Shown in pieces: positions 34,354-45,600 of a DNA stretch of 64,000 nt. The stretch covers positions 16,734,501 to 16,798,500 of the forward strand of contig JAYKKT010000089.1 in NCBI GenBank assembly GCA_036023115.1, read 5' to 3'. The position numbers and the translations under genes are program-made. Within the stretch, counting starts at the first letter, position 1. Every line of letters starts with the position of its first letter. The DNA comes from Brasenia schreberi (Eukaryota > Streptophyta > Magnoliopsida > Nymphaeales > Cabombaceae). The notes beneath the pieces were generated by a model. The model saw nothing but the letters and a program-made list of their open reading frames with translations, did no database searches and was not told the origin of the DNA.

Positions 34354-35637
34354 GTGGATGAGATAACCAGGTTCGAAAGGATCTATCAACCCCCATATCT
34401 AGCCAAGATGCTACCAAAGAAGTGGTCAGTGTTCCCGGCCCTTCAAAATCATGCATTCCCAAAGCATCTCAGGTCATGGACAAAGGAAAAAAATGTGTTA
34501 ACCCCATATGATTTCGAAACACATCTTTCCAAGATCTCTATAAACATGTCTATCCTATAACTAATCCAAACTTCTCCCAAGCATAGACAGGTTTTAGAGA
34601 AAATCTTATAAAGAGACAAGGTTAACTCGACAATAACACCTGAGTCCCTATCCTTCCTAGTCGCACCTATCTGTGCTAAAACCCCCATTGTGTTCTCAGA
34701 AGATGAGCTAGAACGATCATACCAAACCCATAACCAAGCCTTGCATATAGAGGTAGTATTGAATCACCATCCTCTAAAGAGGTGTTTGGTTGATGGGAGA
34801 GAAGGTCTAAACATCCTTCCATTATACGTGGCCTATCAAATCGAAGTCTCCTTGACCTCTGTAAATCCAAGCCCCATCGTTATCACAGGATACGATGGAA
34901 ATGCATCCAAACCTCTAGGAACCGTAGAGTTACCAATGGAAATAGAGGGTATAACCCATGCAGGGGTGTTCCATGTCTTAGACATACACCTCCATTACAA
35001 CCTACTCCTAGGAAGACCATGGATACATAGCCTTCGAGCCGTACCATCTACCTTCCATAGGTGTGTCAAGATCCCCTATGAAAGCCAAATTGTGGTAATT
35101 CTAGGAGAAAACCACCCTCAGCTTAAGGGAGTTCAAAACATCCCTTGCCTGTCAAGCCATCAAACATGCAGGACCAACCTAGAAAAACCCTTGGTCGAAC
35201 CACCCAAGTTCGTCCTCAAAAAACCTAAGGATGTCGTGTATATCAAGGGGCAGCCCAAAACCCGCCTGCCCAAAACCATGACCATCCTAGGAAAAACCAA
35301 AGTCCAAATTCTCCCAAAATCCCTAAACAAAAAACCATTTGAGCATAACATGGATGACACCAAGTTCCAAGGCCATCCACTTTACAAAGAATTTGCAAAA
35401 CTAAAAAAGCCTTGGAACATGATGTTAAACATGGGTTACATGCCCTATCAAAGTTTAGGAAACCAAAACCGGGGTTGCTTATAGCCCATCTTACCAAATC
35501 CAAATCAAAACTGGCATGGGATAGGCTACACTCCAACCATACCCCCAGAACCACCACCTATGACCACTTGGGTCAAGGGTACCCTGAAACCTCCTAAAAT
35601 CGAAACCTATGACTTAGACCTCTTATTTAGAGACTGA
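34354..35637 (+). pseudogene. Protease and G-patch-like segment of element G
   Basis: 34,354-34,560 is the stretch before the protease (RIYQPPYLAKMLPKKWSV). 34,690-35,484 is open over 264 codons: LHIEVVLNHHPLKRCLVDGR, with VDGR where A has VDGG, then ILPLYVAYQIE, FHVLDIHLHYNLLLGRPW, VPSTFHRCVKIPY and the G-patch-like NMLNMGYMPYQSLGNQNR region (about 35,415-35,480). A TAG near 35,482 is followed in the same frame by IPPEPPPMTTWVKG up to 35,637. Loss of the second Gly in the active-site motif suggests a dead protease. Confidence 0.8.
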
Positions 35638-35660
35638 TTCATGGTGTTTTCTTTATAGGT

Positions 35661-35891
35661 ATGATGGAAGAACCCTCCGTAACCAAAAATCCAAAAAAAT
35701 TACATATTCTCAAAATTCAAAAACAATTGAAAAAACCTCAAAACTCAAAAACATTAGAAAATTTTGAAAAATCTAAAAAAAGTGTGATTTACATTTCTCC
35801 TCCTGTCATTTCCTTACAAAAGACCAAAAAAATCAGTACGACATTTTCTAGAGGTAAAAACATGCTTGTCAAATTGTTATATATTGGTTGA
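35661..35891 (+). pseudogene. Start of the pre-RT linker of element G
   Basis: A 76-codon stretch beginning MMEEPSVTKNPKKLH, very Lys/Ser-rich, corresponds to 16,600-16,790 of A (MFSLCRYDGRSLFTKIQ type). Homology stops near 35,865; the last codons and the stop come from the flanking sequence. Confidence 0.65.
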
Positions 35892-38160
35892 CTTGTTGTA
35901 TTGAATTTGATTACTTAAGTATCTTGTGTTGCATTTTCTACATATACATATGGTAAATGGATCCTCGATGCTGCCTAACTTCCATCTTCACAGTGCTATA
36001 GGCAAGACAACGTTTCTAATTTAGATTTACTTTTCAGTAGATGTATTGCATATTATCTTAAACTAAGATGATTGGGTGATGATAATGTATATAATGTAGA
36101 TGATGATTAGTGACTTCTGTATTAAGTTGTAAGTTCTTTTTACATGATAATGTATTTGCCTAAATTTCTTTTGCATGTCATGAAAGGCATACCATAGTCT
36201 ATGTGCATTTATATATAGAGAGAAAGAGAAACAAGAAAGAGAAGGAAAATCAAATGCAATTACTCATGTAGTTACAAATATACATAGACACAGTTACATA
36301 GGTGCAAAATAATTACATACAATGAAAAGCACACTAAATAGATGCATCTACTCTTCATCATGGTCGGGCATGTTGTCAATTATCAATTTGTATACTTGCT
36401 CTCAACAATCGTCAAAGAGGTCTGTCACATCATGTCATAACAACAACAAATGTTGGTACTGTTTGGTTGTCTGGATCACATGTCTCATCATCTGTAGGGC
36501 ATTAGCAATACACTATAATGCCAAACATAGTAGATGAGTAAATACTTTCATAGGATGAAGTATAAAACAAATGACAAATGACAAATGCAAGAATACTACA
36601 TTATCTTATATGACATTGAAGGTCAATTACCCGATATAGGTTGAAGGTGTTCGTATCAACGCATAAAATCTCTTGATATAAATCGATGTGTTCATGTAAC
36701 ATACCAATTCATATATGAATCATCATACTTGTTTACGAGTATGAGGCTTGAACACCAAAGTAATGCAATTGAAGGCAATGTAAGTTATGTGACTGTTATG
36801 GTATATCTTGTGGATGATACTCTACCTTATAGATATGTGGCTTTAGTAGCTTATATGCTACAATGGGTCTTAATGACCCAACTAGGATCTATTAAGAGTG
36901 ACTAAGCAACTTGGTTCGGGATATATGGCTCCACAATATCCAAACATCAAATGCATCTATAGAATAGAAACAAATGATAGTTGTTGTTTATGTATATATT
37001 CCAACAAGGCTTCAATGTGATCTGTGATATCAACATTATTACAATAACATTCATTGTGTATGATAAACATCAACCAAATACATATCAATAAACACATACC
37101 GAGAACAACTCCCCATAACACACAGCAAGACAATAAGAAGGATGATCCCTATGAGTGATATTTTACTAATCCACTTAGCTCTACAAGATTGCCTATCAAC
37201 CCATTGAAGGCATTGCCTAACTCTAAATACCAAAAAGTAATCGTAAATCTATGTTTACAACATATAAACCATTTTTCTATCCTCAAAACAAACAAACTAG
37301 GTCAACGTCAACTTATTTCTAAGTTGAAACAAATATAATGCACAAGTATTACCTACAACAAAGTATTATGGCCACTAAGCTAGTGCGCCTATGTGCGAAA
37401 AGCCTTCCCTAACTCTTTGTATAAGTAAACTAGCGTCGTTGCACCCTAAGCATACTCGTCAACCCTTGGTAACATAGAAATCAATAACTATACAATAGAA
37501 ATCGACACTATTCCTCGACTTATTGTATTATATGATACACCCTAGGTGATGCACAAAAAATAATGCCTTTTACAAATATTTTCCCCTTCTCTTATCATGT
37601 AATCAAAGTATCTCAAACTTCACACCTTCAAATTTCATGTAGAGTGATAGTTATCTCACTCCATGACATATGAAAGTAGTTAATGTTCGGTTGCTACCTC
37701 TCAATAAAAGCAATAAGCAATGACTCGTCTAAAGTATGAAACAACAATTCTCCCAACTCAGATAACCTAGGTCGTTGCGTAATATCCTACCAACTACCTG
37801 ATAATACTACTTCTTGTGAAAACAAGTCCTTTACCACAACATTGTATATCATGAGGCATGCCATCCATTTTAACAATTTCTATATATTTATACACAATAT
37901 TATTAGTAACATATCTAATAATCTTTTACTTATTATGGACGAAATAAATTGCCTATTCATGTCAAACTGTATATGCAATATGGCCTACAAAACTAAGGAG
38001 CAACTCTGGGATTGAGGGAGCTACATCACATCACCCTCGGATATTAAGACAAAGATTGAAAGACTGAATTCATCATGCTATCCTAAAGAAGTTGTAGTAT
38101 CCATCTCAAAGTGCAGTTATATCCTAAGATGATTCTCCTGTGCTACCTGCTCCTCCTTAC
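35866..38160. other. AT-rich unidentified sequence, left half (contains PMD relic)
   Basis: Not LTR-like and free of ORFs over about 75 codons. Apart from the plant-mobile-domain relic on the minus strand (36,890-37,800) I recognise nothing. A GA-rich microsatellite-like tract lies near 36,217-36,245. The region is cut by solo LTR H at 38,160 and resumes at 41,261. Confidence 0.5.
36890..37800 (-). pseudogene. Relic of a plant mobile domain (PMD/MAIN-like) gene
   Basis: The minus strand at about 37,780-37,630 translates to RLSELGELLFHTLDESLLI, AFIER, stop, QPNINYFHMSWSEITITLHE. This follows the PMD pattern of a Leu-Ser-rich helix, D-SLL-A-ER-W-P, then F and GE-T-TL. The stop is TAG where the family has Trp. 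Further down (about 36,970-36,900) CLDIVEPYIPNQVA recalls the conserved hydrophobic stretch with HLPDRV in MAIN-like proteins. Between them no frame is open. PMD occurs both in MAIN-family host proteins and in transposons, and I cannot tell which this was. The assignment rests on motifs I recall and is moderately sure. Confidence 0.5.
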
Positions 38161-41100
38161 TGTAGACACGGAAAATTCCCACTTCTGGTTCTTAGGCCCG
38201 AAGTGAACCTTTTCGTGTGTCTAAGTCGTTTTTAACAAAAAGGGCGTGCCAGCTAGCTTGCTTAAGCTAGCGAAGAAAGTTTTGAAATCTGACTCTATCG
38301 GGGCGACTGTGAGCAAGTGAGCTCTTTTCGTCACAAACCTTCTTGCACCGATGCGCAAGGGTCAGTCTGTATGCTTGGCAAAGTCTTTAAAATCAAACCT
38401 CTTTGAAAAATACCCGAAGTGTTTGGGCTTTGTTTATACGATTACAAGTTTTATCACACGTGGGATTTGCACGTGCCTATGTCTTTCTTTTTATGCTTTT
38501 TAGGGCCAACTAGGTGTGTGCACAAGTGACCTAAGTTGGGCGATTTTTGCACAGGAATGTGGGGCTTGCTTTGATGCAATATGCGTCCTAACTCGTGGTA
38601 TGGCGAATATGCAATGCAAACTCACACAACTCCAAAGGAAAAACCCGAATTGAAAGACAATGCGTAAGGGAAATGACTTAATGTAAATTGCAAAAGGGAA
38701 ATTGCAAAAGGGAAATATGGCTATATCTTAAGAGCGGAAAGGCTCAATTGTGCAAGTGTGTGTCGTGTATATATGGAAAGACTACGCACACAGCTGAACC
38801 TTAAAACCCAAATCTAAAAGACATAGCCGAAGGGAAATACTTATAATATATATGGGCCCGAAGGTCGCCAACGTGTGCGTGGGTGTTGTGTGTATATGGA
38901 AAGACAACTCACATGACTTGTAATGTAAACCCAAATATAATTGCAATATGGCCCTTACTAGGGTCTTGGGAGTAAGAGCGAAAGCTCAATGTGTGTGAAT
39001 GTGGAAATTGAAAGACCACGCACACAACTTGAATTAAAACACCCAAACGAAATTGCAATATGGCCCTTACTAGGGTCTTGGGAATAAGAGTGAAAGCTCA
39101 ATGTGTGTGAGTGTGGAAATTGAAAGACCACGCACATAACTTGAATTAAAACACCCAAACGAAATTGCAATATGGCCCTTACTAGGGTCTTGGGAATAAG
39201 AGCGAAAGCTCAATGTGTGTGAGTGTGGAAATTGAAAGACCACGCACACAACTTGAATTAAAACCCACGCAGCTTAATATGTATAAGTATAACTATATCT
39301 TAGGGGCTGGTTAGGCCCATGTGTGTGCAAAAATGGTGTGCAACTAAGAGCGGAACGGCTCAAGTGCACGTGTGTGTTGGTGTGTCAAACCACATTATTA
39401 CAACCGGGAGGAGACAACACTCCATTATTACAACCCCGTATCAAATTTAATTAAATGTAAGCAAGTTCATATCAAGGACCAAGTTAGGCACTTACCTGTA
39501 GCTGGTCCGTGCTCAACTTGCTTGGCTTTGGCCTAGTGAGTCGCCTTGGACAGCTGAAGGGGAGCTCCTTGGATGTGTGTGGGCGGCAAGTAGGGTGCTA
39601 GCCGGATGGATGTCTTGGTGTTGGCCGGGTGATGGGCGCAGCAAGGAGGGATGTTGGTTGGGTTGTGGCAGGTTAGGATGTTGACTAGGTGGTGGCAGGT
39701 TAAGGGAGAAGGTCTAGCTAGGAGCTAAGGTGGATGATGCTAAGGGAAGGCGGTGAGGTAGGGTGTGAGGTGGCCGGGTGTAAGGGAGAAGGTCGGGTTG
39801 TGGTGAAGGGTGATGGAGTGTGTGGCCGGGTAAGAAAGGGGTGGAAGAGAGGCTAGATGGGGCTGAGATGGGGTGCTAACCGTGGTGTTGGGGGATGAGG
39901 TGGTGGTCGGAGGTGGTGGAAGAAGGTTGCAGCCGGAGGTGGAAGGTGCGGGCAGGTGGTTGAAGCGAAGAGGTGGCAGCCGGGTGGAGTGTGCAATCGG
40001 GTGATGGAGTGGGAAGGTGGCAGTCGGGTGGAGTGGCGGTGGATGTTGGTGCAGTTGGGGGAGTGAGAGGGGATGTGAATGGAAGAGGGAGCTAGAGAGA
40101 GAGAGTTTCACGCAAGAAAATGGGTTTTTATAGGCCCAAGAGCTGGGTTGGTGGGGAGTGGTATGGGGTAGATATTTACAATAAGGTGGGCTTGTGGGGT
40201 GGTTTGGTTAAGTCGGTTAGGGTGGGTTGTATGGTGGTTTAGGTAGGTCGGTTAGGGTGGCTGGGAATTAATGGTTAGGGAATTAATTAGGTGTATTAAG
40301 GTGGGATTAGGTTTAGTCTAGTTAGGGTCTAGGTGGTCTAGTTAGGTGAGGTTGGGGTGGTTTTGGGTGAGGACGGCTAGGATTGGGTCAGGTTTAGGGG
40401 GGAGTGGCTAGGTGAGGTGGGTTAGCTTAGGGCTAGGTTTTAGGAACATCCCCTTGGCATCGATCCATGGACCTAGTTGTAGCCATGTTCATGTTGGTGC
40501 AGCCCCAAGTTAGGTGTAGGTGCATACAAGCTCAAACCCACACTCTAGGCTAAACCCACATGGTTAACCCACCCTTGACTAAAAGTCAAGCCCACCAACT
40601 TTCTCACTCATACTTTATCACCCCATTTCTCTCTCTATCCAAGCTTTTCACGTGAAATATCTGTGAGCCCCACCTCCATTTATGAGAAGGTGATGTGGGT
40701 CATGGATGTGGATATTGGATTTGGATGATCCAAATGCATATTGGGTTTGGATTTGGATATATATGGTCCAGATCCGACCCAAATATGATTTTCTGACTCC
40801 TTCATGGCGTTTCGAAACGGACGGTTTATGCGGGGCCTGACTACATCAGTACTCCGTCTTGCGTTGGGTCTTCGCCAACATTGTCGTCCGCTCTTCTTCT
40901 CACCTTTCGGAGATCATTTTGAACAAATTTGTTGATATCAGGGGCATAGATGTCCGAGAATTTGGGGATGATTCTGATATGAGAGTTGATGTGCCGGGCT
41001 TGAAATATGCTCCGGGTCTGGGCTCTCTTTCGCTTCTTCGGTCCTGCTTTCATCAGGCCAAGCTGCTTTTTGGGGTTTCAAAACACCTTTTTAAGGTTTT

Positions 41101-41260
41101 ATAACTGTATGTATATATTTTTAAAACATATATGGTTTCAACATATGTACAAGGTTGTCTGGAAGGCTCCTGGGTTTCCAGACTCAAAATAGCCCTTTGG
41201 GGCTGCTTTTGCAAAACCAAGCATATTTGAGAAAAATCGTGGGATTTTGGGGTGTTTACA
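38161..41260 (-). mobile_element. Solo LTR H (3,100 bp)
   Basis: On the minus strand it starts TGTAAACACCCC at 41,260 and ends TCTACA at 38,161. No primer-binding site or coding region adjoins either end. The flanks are CTTAC (38,156-38,160) and CTTAT (41,261-41,265), a 5-bp target duplication with one change. It is A-like: repeat array at 38,860-39,260 (three near-identical 120-bp units), G-rich variable block (39,540-40,110) and palindrome at 40,749-40,775. It was left by recombination between the LTRs of a complete insertion. Confidence 0.9.
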
Positions 41261-42637
41261 CTTATGTTGTCACCGTAGTTGTAGCATTTCATCTTCTCGA
41301 CGATATTGTAACAATACGGCTTTCTACTCATTCACCTTTATAAGATAGATCATTACTTCTCCGAGCTATTTTTGTTATAAAATCTAAAACAAGTGTCTCA
41401 TTCAAATAAGTGAATATCAAAGAAGGAAGGAGGTGCGAACTGGGCAGTCCTACGAGAAAGAAAAGTGCACCTTACAAAGGCAACTCCCATGATCCAAGCA
41501 CGCCTACTTAGACGATGGACCATGCATTTGAAATAAGGAAATACAATCTAACTACATCACCTACAAAGACCAGGTGCGGCTAGGAACCTACATGAATAAT
41601 GCGATGCCACATTCTAACTCTCTTTCCCAACCACCACGACCTTCAATTGTTGGAAACAAAAATCCGAAGAAACGAAACATACCTGACTCAATTTCAATCG
41701 ATTCAATCATAATTCTTCAATCCAAAGGAGCACGATCCTTCAATCGGTACAAGCACATAAACAACGAAATTGATGGAACACCAACCACAAGCTCACATTG
41801 AAGGAAGTCTTAAATGAGATTCTTGCATACTCTCAAATGAGATTGGACAAGACACACTCCAGGATCGAGAGAATGCCGAACACCAGAAGATCGGTTCTGT
41901 ATGAGAGACAAAATGGCGTTCTAGGTTCTCTATGAGAAAATTAAAAGGATATTGTTGAACCAAACAGAAATAAGAGTGCATGTATAGTACACCCTGTTAG
42001 GTGGATGTATAGTAACACCCTATTAACGTTGGCTCCTAATTATGCACGGAGGCATTTTGGTAAAGAATTTGGTGCACTTAAACAGATGCAGAAATAAATC
42101 AAATGCTAGCTCGGTAAAACATAACAAGGATAACGCTGTAATGTCAAAAACAGCACATTCTAGGATATTTGTATCGAATTAATTGATGTAAGGTTAGTAG
42201 AGAGAGAGAGCATGTTCGCTAATAGATGACATAATTAGCATCTCGTATCGTTTCTCAAGCGTATGCATCCAAAAGCTGGGCTATCTGCAGTTTAAACAAG
42301 TTAAGACAGAATCGAGATCCGCAACCGTATAAAATATACTCATTCTAGTTAAAACATGAAAAGAGAGAGGTTTATACATGCAACTTTATACATTACATTC
42401 ACCCGTGAATGCATTATTCGAAAAATAGAAAGCCTTTCAAAGTAAATTTGATCATACCATTCTCTAGATCGTGGAAAAGGAGGTTCATGATCATGATCCC
42501 CTCGATGAGGTTGGCATGGTAGAAAGCAACTTCGCTAGTTTAATGATACATTGAAAGCTACCCAAGCTGTACATGATTTTTTCTTCAGCTTATCAACCTT
42601 CACTCGTTATCTACAAACGAAGATGGTATAAGGGGAT
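41261..42637. other. Continuation of the unidentified sequence and 3' flank of the lipase gene
   Basis: Sequence continues across solo LTR H from 38,160. The minus strand at 41,261-41,331 is briefly open (YCYNIVEKMKCYNYGDN) but matches nothing I know. From about 42,000 to 42,637 lies the region downstream of the lipase stop codon, which must hold its 3' UTR; I saw no single convincing poly(A) signal and no other gene. Confidence 0.4.
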
Positions 42638-45600
42638 TCAGACACTCGCTTCCACTTCTTCTGCTTCCTCCTCAAGTTGACTGATAAGTAATTCCATCAC
42701 TCTCTTATAGGCCGGCATGTAGTGGTCATTTATCATAGTTCGTGAGAGTTTAATCTTACTGTAAAGGTGTCGTGGCGTCTCATAGATTCTCACTTTCTCT
42801 TTGTTGACCGGAGTCGCATCAACAACCGATTCACCATCACATGGTGGAAGAGAAACTATGTGCATGATCCTCCCAGGAGGGTAGAATCTCTGGGTCTCAG
42901 AGGCGTTCACGGATGCCGCAGCATTGTTTCCAGTAGTAGCTTCAGTAACTCCGTTTTCCTCTTCAGTCATTTCTTTCATGGCAGCCGCTTCTTCTTCTTG
43001 CACTTGCCGATCAAGTTGGCCCTTTCGTTGAAGCTCCTTTTCAAGTTCCTGCCACAGCTCTTCCTCTGTCATATCTTCAGTTCTAATGCTACCATATGTA
43101 CGGTTTCTATTTATAAGATCATCTTCCTCTGTTTCCTCATGTTCCATGTCTCTGGAGTGCTCCATGACATGGTCACCTTCAGCCAGTTCAGTAGTTGTGG
43201 AGCTTGAGCTTATTACCGACGTAGAGATCATAGATTCACTTCCTTGTGGTTCAGGATTTAACAAGTTTCCTACATTACGACGCCGTGCACCCATACATGA
43301 CCATGAAGAGAGAGAGGACCTTGTCCTAACAACAGCCAGTGCAACATTTTGTGCTCTCTTCATCACCACCTGTAAGTCCAGAATAAAAGATACACACTGA
43401 AGTGCGTGCCAAAAGACTTGAAACTGCAGAAAAGTTGAATAACTCACTTCTGTGAAGACAACTGACATATTCACGCAATAGTCAACAAATAAAACCAACC
43501 AGTCAAAAGCGCAAATTACTTAAAAAGCAGATAGGTCCTAGTAACCAAAACCGCTATACTCAACCTCACCTAATAACCACAAGCACACACGTATGAAGAG
43601 AGAGAGAGTACTTCACAAAATACAGCAACCTTTAACCTGAAAACTAATGATCAACTCAAGAGGTACCCTACCATTGCAGACAGTATCATGTCTTCATCAC
43701 CTGATACAAGAGACATAATTTTATATGGGAACTTTTCCTTCGTCACTGTGACTAGTAAGACTAGTAATGCTTTGCTTGCAGTGGAACTTTGAAAACGAAC
43801 ACGCTGAAATGGATGTGGCCATACAAGCATAGATTGCATCCTTTATGGTTTTTTAAGTAGAAAAGGTACGAGTGTGAACACTTCAAAAGAGACGGAGAAA
43901 GGTAGAGGAAAACAATAAAACATAAAACACAAACATTTTTCAGTTAACTATGAATACGACGTGATCGTTCACAATGGCAACTAAGAGTCTACGTAGCTCA
44001 CCCCACTTAGAGGGTGAGAAGGATTTGGTTTTGGTAAGGATGCAAATCCAAAAACCTGTACAGAAACCAATTTCAAAAGCAAAATTGTAGTAATCTAATC
44101 AAAGATGCATGCGCAGAAAGGAGTTTGGCAAATTTGTTCCTTAAGGCATGCATCTAGGTTAACCAATTCAAATGCAAAACTAGTAAGTTTTGTTTTACCA
44201 TCTAATCAGACATTACAAAAGATTTTGCACATACAAAGAATTGGAGCCGTTTCGGGAAAGCATTTTCCCTACCTAACTGTATAGGACAAAACCAGCTTTA
44301 CCTAATTTCATCTGAGCAATCATGAAGTAAAAACATTCACGGTTTAGAAATGTCAGGAGTCTAAATGAGTATAATTCTTTTACTTATTTAGGATAAAATC
44401 TTGATAGGTGCCCATATTTTTGTTCTTACCCGTGTGCTATTAGAGACTGGACGCAAAAGTGCCCCAGCTCCGACAACCCTGGCTCTTGCACTTGCCATAG
44501 ATGGAAGACGAGAACCTAAAGCAGATGCTGAGCGATAGACAGTACTCAGGAACCTTGTGTGCTCAATTTGATCTCTTAGATCATTCAACCAAGAGGATGC
44601 TGTCACCTACACAAAGAAAACCAATTCATACAAAAAACGGTGAGGAACCTAGCCACTTTTGTACTTGAACCATAGAAGCAAAAGTGAAAACATGTAAATA
44701 AAGTACAGGAACATCACTCCTTTGCTTTTTCTTAAGAGCAGTGCGATCATGCTTTCTTATAAGCAAAAACGCAAGTGAGGCAGGGGAGGGGAGCAAAAAT
44801 GGTCCTCACACCCTCAAGACTGTCTCTCTCTCTCTCTCAGACAGGGAATTCATTTGCTTCATTGATGAGCAGTAAGCCTGTCAGTTACTGCATCAGGGTA
44901 AATCAAAGATAATCCAAATTTTGAATATAAGGTCAGCTCCAGGTTCAGGCCTGGTAGCCCTCGTGAATGCAATAAAAAACTTATAAGACCAAATAAAGTT
45001 CTTAAATACTGAAACTCAAACTGATCGGCTAAACAAAATTTTGGATAATTGGGAATTGGTGAGACAGGAAAATTGTTATTTGCTATTACTGTAATGCAAC
45101 AAAAGACCTAATTTATTAGCAAGTACCTCAAGTTGCATAGATGCGGACAAAGATCGATTCCCCTTTGCAATTTTAACCTTTTACATATGGGCTTGGTGGT
45201 TTTCCACCAGTTTCGGACAAAATTACTTTCCTTGAGAGAATCGCAAACCCAGATCCAGATCCTACCAGATCTAAACCACAACACAAAATTTCCAAGAAGT
45301 TTCTTTTCTGGAACTTTACTTTTTCAGATCAAGCTTTACAGAAGTGGGACATGCAGGTATCCACTTCCAGAGTCAAAGGTTGTTAGCAGGTCACTGTCAA
45401 CAAGTTGAATTTTTCTCCTTTTTTCCTGATCAGCCCTGTGGATACAATCTATATTGTTTTCTTTGAACCTTTTTTTTAAGGGCAGTATAGGCTATGCTTG
45501 GCCAAAAGCGTACTTAGATGACTCATTTTAGATACACAAGTTACTTTGTGAATTCCAAATCCACTCATGTCGGTCTGATAACAACCATTTACTACCATTC

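Larger units (their letters stand above)
30645..35865 (+). mobile_element. Ty3/gypsy element G (5' part)
   Basis: 5'-truncated LTR (30,645-32,656), primer-binding site identical to that of A and C, gag, protease, G-patch-like segment and the first part of the linker before RT. It breaks off near 35,865 in the linker. RT, RNase H, integrase and the 3' LTR are absent from the window. Its LTR is much more diverged than the A-D, F and H LTRs, so G is from another subfamily. Confidence 0.8.
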
